In this document: piece after piece, positions 25,936-33,031 of the stretch
Layout of the letters: the number at the start of each line of letters is the position of its first letter
How positions within the stretch are numbered: the first letter of the stretch is position 1
Origin: Rhodothermaceae bacterium Tc-Br11_B2g6_7
GTDB taxonomy: Bacteria > Bacteroidota > Rhodothermia > Rhodothermales > Salinibacteraceae
NCBI GenBank assembly: GCA_001564055.1
Contig: LKNB01000031.1
Location: 1 to 33,031 of the forward strand
Reading direction: 5' to 3'
Length of the DNA: 33,031 nucleotides
Program-made: the position numbers and the translations under genes
The notes under the pieces: generated by a model
Seen by the model: the letters and a program-made list of their open reading frames with translations, nothing else
Database searches by the model: none
Told to the model about the DNA's origin: nothing

Positions 25936-26433
25936 CTACATCGGGGGCGTATATCCCCAGCCCGCCGTGATGACAGAATAGGCGCCCACGATAAATAAGA
26001 TCACCGCGAGCGTCCACGAGAGCGTTTTTGCGATCAGCTTTCCGCTATCGCTACGGATGTAATCGCTCATCACATTGTTGAGGCCGTAAAAGCCATGATG
26101 CAGTGCAAACACGAGGAAGAACAGGTTGAAGGCCTTCCACAGCACAGCGTAGACCGGGTCGGCCAAGCGCTGCATCACGACGTCGTACGGCGTAACCTCC
26201 ACACCCTCGCCAACGCGGGCACGCACCCCTTCTTGCGCGGCATCCGGGTAGGTGGGCAGCTCCCCAGCTTCCGCTTGCTCGGTGGTGATGACCTGGTGCG
26301 CTACGCTGGCCAGCTCCGAGTCGTAGTGCTGCACCCAGAAGTGCGTGATGAGCAGAAAAACAAGAAAGGTGCCCGTGATGCGGTGAATGAACCAGTTGCG
26401 GGCGTTAGAGCGGGCGTTTCCGTAGCGAGGCAT
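25936..26433 (-). CDS. sdhD: Succinate dehydrogenase membrane anchor (SdhD-type)
   Basis: A 165-aa anchor with three membrane helices. N-terminal 'NWFIHRITGTFLVFLLITHFW' holds a His of the quinone/haem region. An acidic loop of about 45 residues (roughly 40-90) follows, then 'LFFLVFALHHGFYGLNNVMSDYI' and a last helix. The His pair in 'LHHG' is a likely haem ligand. The loop between helices 1 and 2 is longer and more acidic than in typical anchors. It lies 67 nt downstream of sdhC. Similarity is based on topology and position more than strong motifs. Confidence 0.88.
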   Translation of the reverse strand: MPRYGNARSNARNWFIHRITGTFLVFLLITHFWVQHYDSELASVAHQVITTEQAEAGELPTYPDAAQEGVRARVGEGVEVTPYDVVMQRLADPVYAVLWKAFNLFFLVFALHHGFYGLNNVMSDYIRSDSGKLIAKTLSWTLAVILFIVGAYSVITAGWGYTPPM

Positions 26434-26500
26434 AAGGCGCGTCAGTCAGAACGTAAAAAGCAGGTGGGGCAGTAGGGCTGTAAGGCCGTTCGGGCAGCCC

Positions 26501-26914
26501 TTACCCGAAGAAGTGGGACACCAGTGTCGCAATGATGGGATAGCCACCCACCACCATGATGATGGCCGCAACGGCGCCCAAGGTCCAGAAGAGCCGCTTC
26601 TGGTTGGGGCTCCAGCCAAGGAAGTCGATGAGCACAATCCGCAGCCCGTTGAGCGCGTGATACACTACCGCGCCAAGCAGCAAAAACTCGCCGACCTTAA
26701 AGATAGGGGCGTGGTACGACGTGATAAGGGCATTGAAGGCGTCGGCATCCGACAGCGTGCGCAAGCCCCAGATGTGAACCGTCAAGTATACCACCAACGC
26801 CACACCCGTTAGCCGGTGCAGCATCCAGGCAAACATGCCGGTGCGGACTTTATACCACTGGAAGCGCTTAGTGTCGGTGGCAACCTGCGGTCGTTCAGTA
26901 GTTTCGGTAGCCAT
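26501..26914 (-). CDS. sdhC: Succinate dehydrogenase cytochrome b subunit (SdhC)
   Basis: A 137-aa anchor with three membrane helices. 'MFAWMLHRLTGVALVVYLTVHIWGL' begins the first helix and carries the family's HRxTG-type motif. 'YHALNGLRIVLIDF' in the second holds the likely haem His. The final helix is 'LGAVAAIIMVVGGYPIIATLV'. It anchors the dehydrogenase and binds haem b and quinone with SdhD. First gene of the sdh operon; a candidate promoter lies 86 nt upstream (27000-27029). Confidence 0.93.
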   Translation of the reverse strand: MATETTERPQVATDTKRFQWYKVRTGMFAWMLHRLTGVALVVYLTVHIWGLRTLSDADAFNALITSYHAPIFKVGEFLLLGAVVYHALNGLRIVLIDFLGWSPNQKRLFWTLGAVAAIIMVVGGYPIIATLVSHFFG

Positions 26915-26999
26915 GGAGAAGAAGAGACAGACGGGTGGTGGAGGTCACGTGGCAGGCCTATCGCGTACGCTCAAGAAGGGGCGGCCAACACGTTTGTAA

Positions 27000-27029
27000 C
27001 AAAATCACCTACTGCTATCTTACCGCAAA
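27000..27029 (-). promoter_or_regulatory. Candidate Bacteroidota-type promoter of the sdh operon
   Basis: On the minus strand TTTG (27026-27029), 18 nt and TGATTTTG (27000-27007). The latter is one base from the TAnnTTTG element of Bacteroidota primary-sigma promoters. Modest evidence. Confidence 0.35.
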
Positions 27030-27271
27030 CCAATTGTTTCTGGAATGTGATAACAAGTTGGCGCGGAGGTGATATTGCCTGAATATATGCTCCGGAAGCG
27101 ACACAAGAGCCGATAGCGCCTGCAGACGTTGCCGTGGCACATGCGGCATCCGGACACGCACAGTATAACAACCGCCACGAACTAATTCTACCGTTGACGG
27201 ACGCTGCGGCAGGTTGAAACACCACGGATGAGAAGCTGCACGCCGGCCCGTCTCTTTTTTTCGTACTAACA

Positions 27272-27318
27272 GGCCGCGTGCCGACCGCCCGCTCCTCGGG
27301 TCCGCGGCACGCTGGGCC
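27272..27318. repeat. Nested inverted repeat (stem-loop)
   Basis: GCGTGCCG (27276-27283) and CGGCACGC (27305-27312) are perfect complements. Outer GGCC arms (27272-27275, 27315-27318) and inner CCCG/CGGG (27288-27300) can extend it. No T tract follows on either strand, so it is not a simple terminator. It is either a structured RNA or a protein-binding dyad. Confidence 0.5.
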
Positions 27319-27542
27319 GGGATCAATTCAGGCGCCGGTGCGATTCATTACCTTCGAAACTATGCAACAGTTACGGTGTGTGCCTCAGCACAGGAAGCCG
27401 AACGGAATGCCTTTTGCGGCATGCCGGGTGTGGCGCTCAGCCAGCGGGCCATGGGCTCGGATATACATGCTGAACACACAAGCGCGGTCTGCCTGAGGCT
27501 CCCCCTTCGGCGCACGACACTTGCGCACCAAGCCGCGCGTCG

Positions 27543-27566
27543 CCTGTAGCACAACCTGTAGCACCA
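27543..27566. repeat. 12-bp direct duplication
   Basis: CCTGTAGCACAA is followed directly by CCTGTAGCACCA, one base different. Confidence 0.6.
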
Positions 27567-27585
27567 CCAACCTTCTTTTTATGGC

Positions 27586-27605
27586 AGGCGCCACCTACGG
27601 CGCCT
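27586..27605. repeat. 7-bp perfect stem in the rng upstream region
   Basis: AGGCGCC (27586-27592) pairs with GGCGCCT (27599-27605) around ACCTAC. It may form in a long rng leader. Confidence 0.4.
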
Positions 27606-27889
27606 CGCCTCGTATGACCCCGCATTCCTCTCATTACCTACAGATGGTGCACCTTACGGACGCGCGACGGACGTCACCTGCACAGCAGAACACGCCCATC
27701 GCCGTCTGCATCCATCGCGCAACGGACACTTTTTCCGCTGCCCTCCCTTCGTCCCCATGATTCATTCCCATACAACACCTTCAATATTCGGGACGAAGAC
27801 GCCGGGCTGCGATCGACAACCCACTGCTGTGCTATGCCACGGGCCTGCGCCCGGGCAAGGCATCGTAGGCGTGCACCGCTCCTTACCCT

Positions 27890-29767
27890 ATGGGCAAAGA
27901 AATAGTCATTAATGCCGAAGACGACATTACGCGCATAGCCATCGTAGAAGATGGTGAACTCGGCGAACTGCACTTTGAAAACCCTGAAAACGAACGAACC
28001 ATTGGCGACATCTACCTCGGCCGCATCCGCCGTGTGATGCCCAGTATCCGCGCCGCCTTTGTAGATGTAGGCCAGGAGCAGGACGCGTTTCTCCACTTTT
28101 CCGACCTGTCGGATAACCTGCAAGATCTCCTGCAGTTTGTGCAGCAGAAAAACCCGCGCGTCGACGAGAACGTGGAGCTCTCCAAAAGTAGCGGTACGGG
28201 CCGTGGCGGACGCAGCCGGAGCTACAACCAGCAAAAGCATCTCAACAACGGGCAACGCATCCTGGTGAAGATCACCAAGGAGCCCATTAGCAACAAGGGC
28301 AGCCGGGTGTCTACCAACATCTCGCTGGCCGGGCGCTTTCTGGTGCTGGTGCCGCTGGCCGACTACACGGCGGTGTCCAAGAAGATTAACTCACATAAGG
28401 AGCGCCGCCGCCTGCGGGCGCTGGCCAAGTCGCTGCTGCCCCCCGGGTTTGGGATCATCGTGCGGACCGTCGCTGAAGGACGCGATGCCAAATCGCTGGA
28501 TACCGACCTGAACCTGCTGCTGGACAAGTGGCGGCGCATCGAGAAAAACCTAAAGGGCAAGCCCAGCCCCCCGGTGAAGGTGCACGAAGATGTAGGGATG
28601 GCGTCGTCGATTATCCGCGATCTCTTTTCGCAGGACTTCGATCGCATTCTGGTCGACCAGCCCACCCTCTACCGGAAGATCCGCAGTTACGTGCAGGCCG
28701 TGGCGCCGCAAATGGCAAAGGCCGTGAAGCTGCACAAGGACCGGTCGCACGTGTTTACGGAGATGGGCGTGGACGAAGATATCGAAGAGGTATTTGATAG
28801 CCGCGTCGAACTCCCCTCTGGCGGCTATCTGTTTGTAGAGCAAACCGAGGCCATGCACGTGGTCGACGTCAACTCGGGGCGCTCCGGCAAAGGGATGTCG
28901 CAGGAGGAAAACTCGCTGCGCGTCAACCTTGAAGCTGCTCGCATCATCGCCCGACAGATCCGCCTGCGCGACCTGGGGGGCATCATCGTGATTGACTTCA
29001 TCGATATGCGCAGCGACAGCAACAACCAGAAGGTGTACGATGCGCTGCAAGAGGAATTTGCCAAGGATCGGGCCGTCACGAAGGTGCTGCCCATGAGCGA
29101 CTTTGGCGTGATGCAGATTACCCGGCAACGCCTGCGCCCCAGCCTCACGACGACCTTCTCCGGGCCGGACGTTAATGGTAGCTCAAGCGACAAGGAGAAG
29201 TCCAGCCGCGACAAGCCCAAAGGCCGCACCAGCAAGCGCTCAGAGGACAAGGCGAAACGGGCCTCAGCGGACCGCTCGCGCGGGCGTGCAACGCGAGAGC
29301 AGCAGCCGAAGCAGCAACGCAGTGGCAACGGCCGCCCCACGCAACCAAGCCCGCGTCGCTCAGAGGACCGAACGTCGAAGGAACAGGGGCAAGAGGCGCG
29401 CTCCAAGGAGCGGGGAGAGGGCAGGAGCCATCGCTCAAAACCGGCGGCATCTGCCCGTGGACGTTCCACAGCCGCTCCTGCAGCACCCCCAGAACGGTCA
29501 CCGCAAGAATTGCTGCAAGAGATTGAGCAGTGGATCGCAGCGTACCGCAAAACAGGCCAGCGCCGCAGCCTTACGCTGCGGGTGCATCCGTTTACGGCAG
29601 CTTACCTCAACCGCAAGGTGCCGACCTATCCCACGCGCTGGTTCATGAAGCACCTGCTGCGTGTGCGCCTGGAGCCCACCGATGAGGTAGCCCCTACGGC
29701 GTATGCCTTCGTAGATCCGGGTACCGGCGCCGACGTCACGGATACCATCACGCCGCAAACGTCGTAA
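27890..29767 (+). CDS. rng: Ribonuclease G / RNase E-family endoribonuclease
   Basis: A 625-aa RNase E/G enzyme, which cuts single-stranded RNA in rRNA maturation and mRNA decay. S1 domain at about residues 36-130 ('GDIYLGRIRRVMPSIRAAFVDVG'). Catalytic DNase I-like domain with metal ligands Asp326 ('VVDVNSG') and Asp369 ('VIDFIDMR'), spaced 43 residues as in E. coli RNase E. After the core (about residue 420) the usual CPxCxG zinc-link is missing and the protein has no cysteine at all. Instead about 115 residues rich in Arg, Lys, Ser and Pro connect to the family's C-terminal part ('LTLRVHPFTAAYLNRK'). The linker may bind RNA or partners. The 29806 gene follows in 38 nt. Confidence 0.93.
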   Translation: MGKEIVINAEDDITRIAIVEDGELGELHFENPENERTIGDIYLGRIRRVMPSIRAAFVDVGQEQDAFLHFSDLSDNLQDLLQFVQQKNPRVDENVELSKSSGTGRGGRSRSYNQQKHLNNGQRILVKITKEPISNKGSRVSTNISLAGRFLVLVPLADYTAVSKKINSHKERRRLRALAKSLLPPGFGIIVRTVAEGRDAKSLDTDLNLLLDKWRRIEKNLKGKPSPPVKVHEDVGMASSIIRDLFSQDFDRILVDQPTLYRKIRSYVQAVAPQMAKAVKLHKDRSHVFTEMGVDEDIEEVFDSRVELPSGGYLFVEQTEAMHVVDVNSGRSGKGMSQEENSLRVNLEAARIIARQIRLRDLGGIIVIDFIDMRSDSNNQKVYDALQEEFAKDRAVTKVLPMSDFGVMQITRQRLRPSLTTTFSGPDVNGSSSDKEKSSRDKPKGRTSKRSEDKAKRASADRSRGRATREQQPKQQRSGNGRPTQPSPRRSEDRTSKEQGQEARSKERGEGRSHRSKPAASARGRSTAAPAAPPERSPQELLQEIEQWIAAYRKTGQRRSLTLRVHPFTAAYLNRKVPTYPTRWFMKHLLRVRLEPTDEVAPTAYAFVDPGTGADVTDTITPQTS

Positions 29768-29805
29768 TCCTTCACGCTTTCTCTCCCTCACGTTCGCTCT
29801 TGCTT

Positions 29806-30555
29806 ATGCGCTTGTTCATGGCCGGTCTGCTGGCCGCGGGTCTGCTCCTGCTTACCCCTCCCGCTCACGGCCAGTTCGGCCTCGACGAGGACCGCGTGGG
29901 CGCCCAGCCCACAGCCGCGCTCGGCGCTACGTGGGTGAGTTTTCGCTATAGCGGGGACGCCGAGGTGGAGGACCCGCTTTTCTTTGAAGGGCTGGCCCCC
30001 AGCCTCACGGTGAGCGTACCCGGCCTGACGCTGGTCGTGCTCCGGGGCCGCTCCAGCCCGGTCGACCAAACCGCAAGCACGGACCTCACGGATGTGCAAC
30101 TGACCCTCTGGGGGCGCTGGCATCCGTTCGACGCCCTGAGCGAGGGCGCCACCCGGCTGTATGTGCCCATTGGGCTGCATACTAACTACCGCGATGCCAC
30201 GGCTCCGCAGGAACGGGAAGACCTCCCCACGCGCACCTTTGAAGTCACTACGCTCGCCATCGGCGCAGGCGTGGGCGGGGCCCAGCAGTTTGGCGAGGCC
30301 TGGCTGATCCGGGCCCGCGCGCAACCGTTCATCGGCGTGGCCCAGCGCTCATTCCTGGGGGGCGCTGATGCCACCTGGCTGGTGGATGTAGACGCCGACA
30401 TCGTTCGCGCCAACGTGTTTGGGGATCGGGGCCTGACGCTGGGCTACGGGATGCGCTGGCAACACTGGCGCCTGAACACCCCCTCTTTTCAGCAGGGGCC
30501 GGACCTTCACCACACCGGCACGCAGCACACGGTGCGGCTGGGCCTCCTGTTTTAG
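29806..30555 (+). CDS. Exported beta-barrel-like protein, unknown
   Basis: A 249-aa protein with a signal peptide (MRLFMAGLLAAGLLLLTPPAHGQ, cleavage after 'AHGQ'). The rest alternates polar and hydrophobic residues in strands ('ATWVSFRYSG', 'VQLTLWGRWHPF', 'LTLGYGMRWQHWRL') and ends with Phe after 'HTVRLGLL'. This is the pattern of small outer-membrane beta-barrels recognised by BamA. No family is recognised. It follows rng by 38 nt. TTG at 29800 is in frame, but ATG 29806 is preferred. A GC-rich stem (30617-30639) lies downstream, but without a good T tract. Confidence 0.65.
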   Translation: MRLFMAGLLAAGLLLLTPPAHGQFGLDEDRVGAQPTAALGATWVSFRYSGDAEVEDPLFFEGLAPSLTVSVPGLTLVVLRGRSSPVDQTASTDLTDVQLTLWGRWHPFDALSEGATRLYVPIGLHTNYRDATAPQEREDLPTRTFEVTTLAIGAGVGGAQQFGEAWLIRARAQPFIGVAQRSFLGGADATWLVDVDADIVRANVFGDRGLTLGYGMRWQHWRLNTPSFQQGPDLHHTGTQHTVRLGLLF

Positions 30556-30680
30556 CGGACCTGGCCGGCGATTCCCCTCCGGTTCGTTCCCGCCCCGGCG
30601 GTGAAGGGTCCCTTCTGGCGCCCCGCCGCCTGCGGCGCCCTCGTCTGTTTTCTTTCGCATGAACCTTTTGTTTTGCTGCC

Positions 30681-30971
30681 ATGACGGACGCCAAAGTCCT
30701 CGACGCCCTGACCGAGATTGCCAGCTCGTTTGACTTGCCCGTACGCCGCGAGAAAGGTAACTTTCGTGGCGGGCGCTGCGTGGTCGGTGGCGAAGAGCTT
30801 ATCCTCCTGAACAAACGCCACCCGCCCGAAGTGAACGTGGCCATTCTGGCGCAGAGCCTGCAGGACCTCCCGCTCGACACCGTGTATATCCGCCCGGCCG
30901 TCCGCGACGTTCTGGATGCCCATCGCCGCGCCTCCGACGTTTCCTCCGCCGATGCTTCGCCTTCGTCATGA
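30681..30971 (+). CDS. Small conserved-looking protein, unknown
   Basis: A 96-aa soluble protein. The body holds 'EKGNFRGGRCVVGGEELILLNKRHPPEVNVAILAQSL' (checked in pieces) and 'YIRPAVRDVLDA', then an Ala/Ser-rich tail. The compact alpha-beta pattern and the clean start suggest a real gene. I recall related unnamed small proteins in Bacteroidota, but cannot name a family. Its stop overlaps the ATG of the metallo-hydrolase by 4 nt (ATGA), so the two are translationally coupled. One cysteine. Confidence 0.75.
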   Translation: MTDAKVLDALTEIASSFDLPVRREKGNFRGGRCVVGGEELILLNKRHPPEVNVAILAQSLQDLPLDTVYIRPAVRDVLDAHRRASDVSSADASPSS

Positions 30972-31756
30972 CCGTAACCCTTCTCGGCACCGGCACGTCC
31001 GTGGGGGTGCCGGTGCTCGGCTGTGACTGCCGCGTCTGCACCTCCTCTGACCCCCGCGACCGGCGCACGCGCTGCGCCTGCCTCGTAGAAGTCGACGGCG
31101 TCCACATCCTGATTGACGCGGGCCCCGACTTTCGCATGCAGGCCATGCGCGAAGACATCCAGGCTGTTGACGCGCTGCTCATTACCCATCATCATTTTGA
31201 CCACGTGGCGGGGCTCGACGACCTCCGGCCCTACTTTTTCTGGAACCGGCAACCCATGCCCTGCATCGCGCGCGAAAACACCGCCGAGGTGATGCGCACT
31301 ACCTTCTACTACATCTTTGGGGAGGACCGCTACTCCGGGGCCGCGCTGCTGCAGTTGCAAACCGCCAACGGACCGTTTGAGGTACGTAGCCGCTACACCA
31401 ATGATGCGTCGCCCGTCCCCGTACAGCCCATTGAGATGACCCACGGGGACCTGCCGGCCCTCGGCTACCGCATCGGCAACTTTGCCTACCTGACGGACGC
31501 CAGCTACATCCCGGATGCCAGCTTTGAGAAGTTGGACGGGGTGGAACTCGTCGTGCTGGACGCCTTGCGCCACAAACCGCACTACAAGCACTTTACCATC
31601 CCCGAAGCGGTGGACGTAGCGCAGCGCATCGGGGCGCGCCAGACCTACTTCACGCACATGACCCACAGCGTCCTCCACGCAGAAGAGGACGCTCGCCTAC
31701 CCGAAGGCATCAACCTTGGGTACGACGGCCTCATCATCACGCTGGACGCGTCGTAG
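30968..31756 (+). CDS. MBL-fold metallo-hydrolase, PhnP-like
   Basis: A 262-aa metallo-beta-lactamase-fold enzyme. The zinc motif is '[10 protein letters not shown]' (His74, His76, Asp78, His79). An N-terminal '[24 protein letters not shown]' carries Cys19, Cys21 and Cys24, the extra structural metal-binding feature of PhnP-like phosphodiesterases. 'YLTDAS', 'HMTH' and 'LGYDGL' follow. PhnP proper cleaves cyclic phosphate intermediates of phosphonate breakdown; no phn gene is here, so another cyclic-phosphate substrate is likely. It is the coupled second gene after the 96-aa protein; aroQ follows 67 nt later. Confidence 0.9.
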   Translation: MTVTLLGTGTSVGVPVLGCDCRVCTSSDPRDRRTRCACLVEVDGVHILIDAGPDFRMQAMREDIQAVDALLITHHHFDHVAGLDDLRPYFFWNRQPMPCIARENTAEVMRTTFYYIFGEDRYSGAALLQLQTANGPFEVRSRYTNDASPVPVQPIEMTHGDLPALGYRIGNFAYLTDASYIPDASFEKLDGVELVVLDALRHKPHYKHFTIPEAVDVAQRIGARQTYFTHMTHSVLHAEEDARLPEGINLGYDGLIITLDAS

Positions 31757-31823
31757 AACGCACGCATGGCCTGCCCCGTTGTGCTTCCTGTGTCCTCGCT
31801 CTCTCGCTTCTCTCCTTTTCGGT

Positions 31824-32246
31824 ATGCACGCGCTCATTCTGAATGGCCCCAACCTGAACCTGCTCGGGATGCGCGAGCCGGAACTATACGGGGATGACAC
31901 CCTGGCTGATGTGGAAAAGGGCCTTCGTGCAGCCTTTCCTGAGGTGCGGTTTACCTTTGCGCAGAGCAACCACGAAGGCGCGCTCATCGATGCTCTCCAA
32001 GATGCCGGCTCGCAAGACATCAACGGTATCGTCTTTAACCCGGGCGGGTACACGCACACCTCCGTGGCACTGCGCGATGCCATTGCGGCCGTCCGCGTGC
32101 CCGTAGTGGAGGTGCACCTCTCCAACATTTACGCGCGGGAAGACTTCCGGCATCGCTCCCTGCTGGCGCCCGTCTGCGAAGGGCAGATCAGCGGGCTTGG
32201 CGTCGACGGCTACCATCTCGCCCTGCGCTACCTGATGTCGCGCTGA
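31824..32246 (+). CDS. aroQ: Type II 3-dehydroquinate dehydratase
   Basis: A 140-aa AroQ, third step of the shikimate pathway. Start '[15 protein letters not shown]' with Arg17 and Tyr22 ('REPELYG'), active-site His78 in '[16 protein letters not shown]', His98 in 'VVEVHLSN', and '[13 protein letters not shown]'. All are standard for the dodecameric type II enzyme; length fits (about 140-150). The frame is open upstream, but ATG 31824 begins the conserved motif. It lies between the PhnP-like gene and the YdjM-like gene, probably in one operon. Confidence 0.97.
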   Translation: MHALILNGPNLNLLGMREPELYGDDTLADVEKGLRAAFPEVRFTFAQSNHEGALIDALQDAGSQDINGIVFNPGGYTHTSVALRDAIAAVRVPVVEVHLSNIYAREDFRHRSLLAPVCEGQISGLGVDGYHLALRYLMSR

Positions 32247-32280
32247 CGCCTCTGCCTTCCTCCTCCCGCCTTCTTTTGCC

Positions 32281-32784
32281 ATGGCCGGCTACCGTGGACA
32301 TCTGACCGGGGCGCTGCTCTTCTTTGGGGTGTACCTCCTGGGCCTGATCTACCTCTTTTCCATCGATGCGGCCTATCAGCAGTTCACAGCCCTCGAGCTC
32401 GTGGCCTATCCGTTGGCGCTGTTGGGCCTCTGCCTCATGTTTGGCCTCTGGCCCGATGTAGACATCAACTCCAAGGCACAGGTGCTCTTCTACAGCATCT
32501 TTTTTGTGATTGACCTCTTCCTGATTGCGACGCAGCACTTTGAGGAAGCCGCCTATCTGGGCCTGTTTGCGCTGCTGCCGGTGCTGAGCAAGCATCGCGG
32601 CTGGACACACACGTGGTGGGCCATGCTCCTCATTCCACTCCCGCTGCTGGTGCTGCCGCTACTTTTTTACCCGGAGCGTCCCCTGGCCGGGTTGCCGTTT
32701 TATGGCGCTGCAGTAGTGGGCTACAGCAGCCATCTCTTTATGGACGGCCTGCTTCCGCGCCGCAAGCGCCGGCGCCGATCCTGA
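32281..32784 (+). CDS. Membrane-bound metal-dependent hydrolase, YdjM type
   Basis: A 167-aa protein with about four membrane helices. The conserved residues of the YdjM/DUF457 family are seen: an N-terminal His ('YRGHLTG', His7), 'LWPDVDINS' (Asp59, Asp61), 'KHRGWTHT' (His105, His110) and 'YSSHLFMDGLLP'. These are the metal ligands of a zinc phospholipase-like fold in the membrane. Substrate unknown. The C-terminus is strongly basic (RRKRRRR). 34 nt after aroQ. Confidence 0.88.
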   Translation: MAGYRGHLTGALLFFGVYLLGLIYLFSIDAAYQQFTALELVAYPLALLGLCLMFGLWPDVDINSKAQVLFYSIFFVIDLFLIATQHFEEAAYLGLFALLPVLSKHRGWTHTWWAMLLIPLPLLVLPLLFYPERPLAGLPFYGAAVVGYSSHLFMDGLLPRRKRRRRS

Positions 32785-32881
32785 GGAGCGTATGCCCAGG
32801 CTGCGTCGCTCAAACCCTCCTGCCCGCTGCGGGTAGCACGACCGCGCGCTCCCTTCACCGCTGCTCTGTTTTCCCGCCCGC

Positions 32882-33031
32882 ATGGCCGCCTCCCGTAGCT
32901 TCTTCGGTCGCATCAAGCAGTTGGCCTCGGAGACGGCTATCTACGGCGTCTCGTCCATTGTGGGGCGGATGCTCAACTTCCTGCTCTTCCCGTTCTACTC
33001 GCACGTCTTCCCGCCGGAAGCCTACGGCGTG
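32882..33031 (+). CDS. Start of a flippase-like membrane protein (partial)
   Basis: The last 50 codons of the window start MAASRSFFGRIKQLASETAIYGVSSIVGRMLNFLLFPFYSHVFPPEAYG. This is the N-terminus expected for MOP-superfamily polysaccharide flippases (Wzx/oligosaccharide flippase type), with an amphipathic start and first membrane helix. The gene runs off the window, so the call rests on this piece only. Confidence 0.6.
   Translation, partial: MAASRSFFGRIKQLASETAIYGVSSIVGRMLNFLLFPFYSHVFPPEAYGV

Larger units (their letters stand above)
26915..27889. other. Gene-free kilobase between sdhC and rng
   Basis: About 975 nt between divergent sdhC and rng. No convincing coding frame. It contains the sdh promoter candidate, an AT-rich stretch (27000-27080), a long palindromic element (27272-27318), a 12-bp tandem duplication (27543-27566) and a 7-bp stem (27586-27605). 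Any non-coding RNA here is unproven. Confidence 0.5.

Overview
The window looks like a chromosomal segment of a high-GC (roughly 60-65% by eye) member of the Bacteroidota/Rhodothermota, most like the Rhodothermia (Salinibacter-type) lineage. This is an inference from several things: a bacillithiol cysteine ligase (BshC), a bifunctional-nuclease/UVR protein, a DASH cryptochrome next to a DUF2256 gene, an RNase G with a Bacteroidota-like C-terminus, an HMG-CoA synthase, almost no Shine-Dalgarno signals, and fairly acidic proteins. No rRNA, tRNA, CRISPR array, insertion sequence or phage gene was found.

Layout. 1-1.7 kb is an AT-richer accessory patch. It holds a large hairpin, an exported thioredoxin-fold-like protein, and a MNT-HEPN (nucleotidyltransferase/HEPN) toxin-antitoxin-type pair whose nucleotidyltransferase is frameshifted. 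1.85-3.5 kb: DUF2256 zinc protein and DASH cryptochrome. 3.5-4.4 kb: an exported histidine-rich repeat protein of no recognised family. 4.6-5.9 kb: HMG-CoA synthase. 6.2-8.4 kb (minus): recO, lexA and a methyltransferase; the lexA promoter carries a perfect palindrome placed like an SOS operator. 8.5-10.7 kb: a membrane-anchored helix-hairpin-helix protein, a small membrane protein, and a response regulator translationally coupled to a NUDIX hydrolase.

10.9-15.5 kb (plus): two ABC exporter half-transporters with complementary degenerate and consensus ATP sites, separated by ribonuclease Z. 15.7-18.2 kb: hisD-hisC. 18.3-20.7 kb: bifunctional nuclease, then a hairpin plus intrinsic terminator, then bshC. 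20.7-22.6 kb (minus): mgtE and a small secreted HEAT-like protein. 23.1-26.9 kb (minus): sdhC-sdhD-sdhA-(2-TM ORF)-sdhB, encoding succinate dehydrogenase with one extra small membrane protein.

26.9-27.9 kb is a gene-free kilobase. 27.9-32.8 kb (plus): RNase G with an unusual linker, an outer-membrane-type protein, a small conserved-looking protein coupled to a PhnP-like metallo-hydrolase, aroQ, and a YdjM-type membrane hydrolase. The window ends inside the start of a flippase-like membrane protein.

Most of the window is core housekeeping (DNA repair, histidine and shikimate synthesis, isoprenoid precursor synthesis, respiration, RNA processing, Mg2+ uptake). The most novel-looking items are the repeat protein at 3.5-4.4 kb, the RNase G that has lost its zinc link, the lexA operator candidate, the rnz-split heterodimeric exporter, the sdh-embedded 2-TM protein and the tandem hairpins before bshC.
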